DNA of 7,163 nt from positions 1 through 7,163 of the forward strand of contig CANMPU010000047.1 of assembly GCA_947499755.1 (NCBI GenBank), given 5' to 3'. The translations under genes were made by a program, and so were the position numbers. This stretch comes from Betaproteobacteria bacterium. Lineage in GTDB: Bacteria > Pseudomonadota > Gammaproteobacteria > Burkholderiales > CANMPU01. The notes beneath the pieces were generated by a model, which did not search any database, was not told the DNA's origin, and was given only the letters and a program-made list of their open reading frames with translations. Positions 6,239-7,163 of the stretch are shown here, piece after piece; the stretch's first letter is position 1, and each line of letters starts with the position of its first letter.

Positions 6239-7163
6239 ATGATAGATGCGTCTCTTCGTCGTTTGCGCAGTGTAGAAATTGAAGCCCCTGCGCGCCTCCA
6301 CCTGGGATTCATCGATCTTAGTGGGATTTCCGGGAGACGTTTCGGCAGCCTAGGGTTAACGCTGGAAGGACTTAGTACACGTATTTTTGCGGAATTTTCC
6401 AGAACAAATTCTATTCAGGGAGTGCAGTCACAACGCACTTTGCAGTACCTAGAAGAGTTGCAAAAGCATTTTTCATTGCCCAAAGGCGTCAAAATCGTCG
6501 TCAAAGCGGCGATCCCTTCGCATTCGGGGTTGGGTTCGGGTACTCAGCTCTCTTTGGCGGTAGGCAGCGCGGTATCGAATCTCTATGATCTAAATTTATC
6601 GCCTAGGGAAGTCGCACACCTCCTTGATCGCGGTAATCGCTCGGGCATCGGCGTCGCGGCATTCGAGTGTGGCGGTTTTTTAGTCGATGGCGGCCGCGGT
6701 CAAACCGACGCGACTCCGCCTATCATTAGTCGAATCACTTTTCCGCCGAATTGGCGCATTCTCTTGTTTTTGGATGGGCGCCGTGAAGGAATTCACGGTG
6801 ACCATGAGAACACCGCATTTCAGAAGCTAGCGCAATTTCCACCAAGCCAAGTTGGTTATTTGAGTCAATTGGTTTTGTTAAGCGTTTTGCCTGCCCTTCA
6901 AGAAATCGATATCGATACATTTGGCAAAGCGCTAAGCGAAATCCAACGTATCGTCGGCGATTATTTTGCGCCGATACAAGGAGGACGTTTTTCGAGCGAA
7001 CTCGTTGCGGGCGTTTTATCGTGGTTAGAACAGCAGGGTGTTTCTTGCGTCGGCCAAAGCTCGTGGGGACCGACAGGCTTTGCCATCGTTGAATCGGAAG
7101 AGCGCGCAATACATTTATTACAATCTATTCAAAACCACTGGCGTGACTGTAGCGAACTTGAAG
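6239..7163 (+). CDS. mptG: Beta-ribofuranosylaminobenzene 5'-phosphate (beta-RFAP) synthase, 3' end cut by window
   Basis: This GHMP-superfamily enzyme condenses phosphoribosyl pyrophosphate with p-aminobenzoate (or 4-hydroxybenzoate in some archaea), losing CO2 and pyrophosphate. It is the first committed step of methanopterin synthesis, and bacteria that use H4MPT keep it. From ATG (6239-6241) 308 codons are open to the window edge with no stop. The family is usually about 320-340 residues, so only a short tail is missing. Visible motifs are APARLHLGFIDLSG (16-29, first GHMP motif), GRRFGSLGLTLE (32-43), IPSHSGLGSGTQLSLAVG (92-109, the phosphate-binding loop), RGNRSGIGVAAFECGGFLVDGG (131-152, the family's Gly-rich segment) and GQSSWGPTGFA (272-282, third motif). 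The ATG is the first start after an in-frame TAA at 6227-6229; no strong Shine-Dalgarno precedes it. It points away from the fhc operon, which encodes enzymes using the cofactor it helps make. Confidence 0.93.
   Translation, partial: MIDASLRRLRSVEIEAPARLHLGFIDLSGISGRRFGSLGLTLEGLSTRIFAEFSRTNSIQGVQSQRTLQYLEELQKHFSLPKGVKIVVKAAIPSHSGLGSGTQLSLAVGSAVSNLYDLNLSPREVAHLLDRGNRSGIGVAAFECGGFLVDGGRGQTDATPPIISRITFPPNWRILLFLDGRREGIHGDHENTAFQKLAQFPPSQVGYLSQLVLLSVLPALQEIDIDTFGKALSEIQRIVGDYFAPIQGGRFSSELVAGVLSWLEQQGVSCVGQSSWGPTGFAIVESEERAIHLLQSIQNHWRDCSELE

Noticed and set aside
6097..6312. Minus-strand 71-codon open frame
   Set aside because: It overlaps the start of the well-supported beta-RFAP synthase gene, has an arginine-rich composition typical of an antisense reading, and shows no recognisable motif.
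6735..7109. Minus-strand 124-codon open frame
   Set aside because: It lies wholly antisense within the beta-RFAP synthase gene, whose GHMP motifs prove the other strand is coding.

Overview
This window carries most of a bacterial tetrahydromethanopterin (H4MPT)/methanofuran one-carbon module. It points to a methylotrophic, formaldehyde-oxidising bacterium, most likely a gamma- or betaproteobacterium. That placement is inferred from the gene set, the close fit of the predicted proteins to the bacterial Fhc family and the moderate base composition; no marker gene fixes the taxon.

Layout. Positions 1 to about 1125 (+ strand) hold a decaying AMP-dependent acyl-CoA synthetase/ligase gene. Core adenylation motifs are recognisable, but an in-frame TGA, a later TAA, a frame change and a missing N-terminus make it a pseudogene. 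Positions 1126-5852 (- strand) hold four tightly packed intact genes, transcribed in the order fhcB, fhcA, fhcD, fhcC, which encode the formyltransferase/hydrolase complex. Spacings are 27 nt (B-A), a 4-nt GTGA overlap (A-D) and 30 nt (D-C), so this is almost certainly one operon. Positions 5853-6238 are a 386-nt divergent intergenic region with a candidate promoter on each strand and a possible Cys-rich coding remnant. From 6239 to the window edge (+ strand) lies a GHMP-fold gene, the beta-ribofuranosylaminobenzene 5'-phosphate (beta-RFAP) synthase of methanopterin synthesis. Only its last codons appear to be cut off.

How the genes work together. FhcD moves the formyl group from formyl-H4MPT to methanofuran. 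FhcA, a metal-dependent amidohydrolase, releases formate. FhcB and FhcC are non-catalytic or structural subunits derived from formylmethanofuran dehydrogenase. The divergent gene makes the first committed precursor of the H4MPT cofactor, so the region pairs the last steps of formaldehyde oxidation to formate with synthesis of the carrier they use.

No RNA gene, insertion sequence, CRISPR array or convincing terminator was seen. The core content is a known system. The less ordinary parts are the pseudogene at the operon's 3' flank, the divergent control region, and FhcB keeping an iron-sulfur-type Cys motif while lacking the catalytic Cys.
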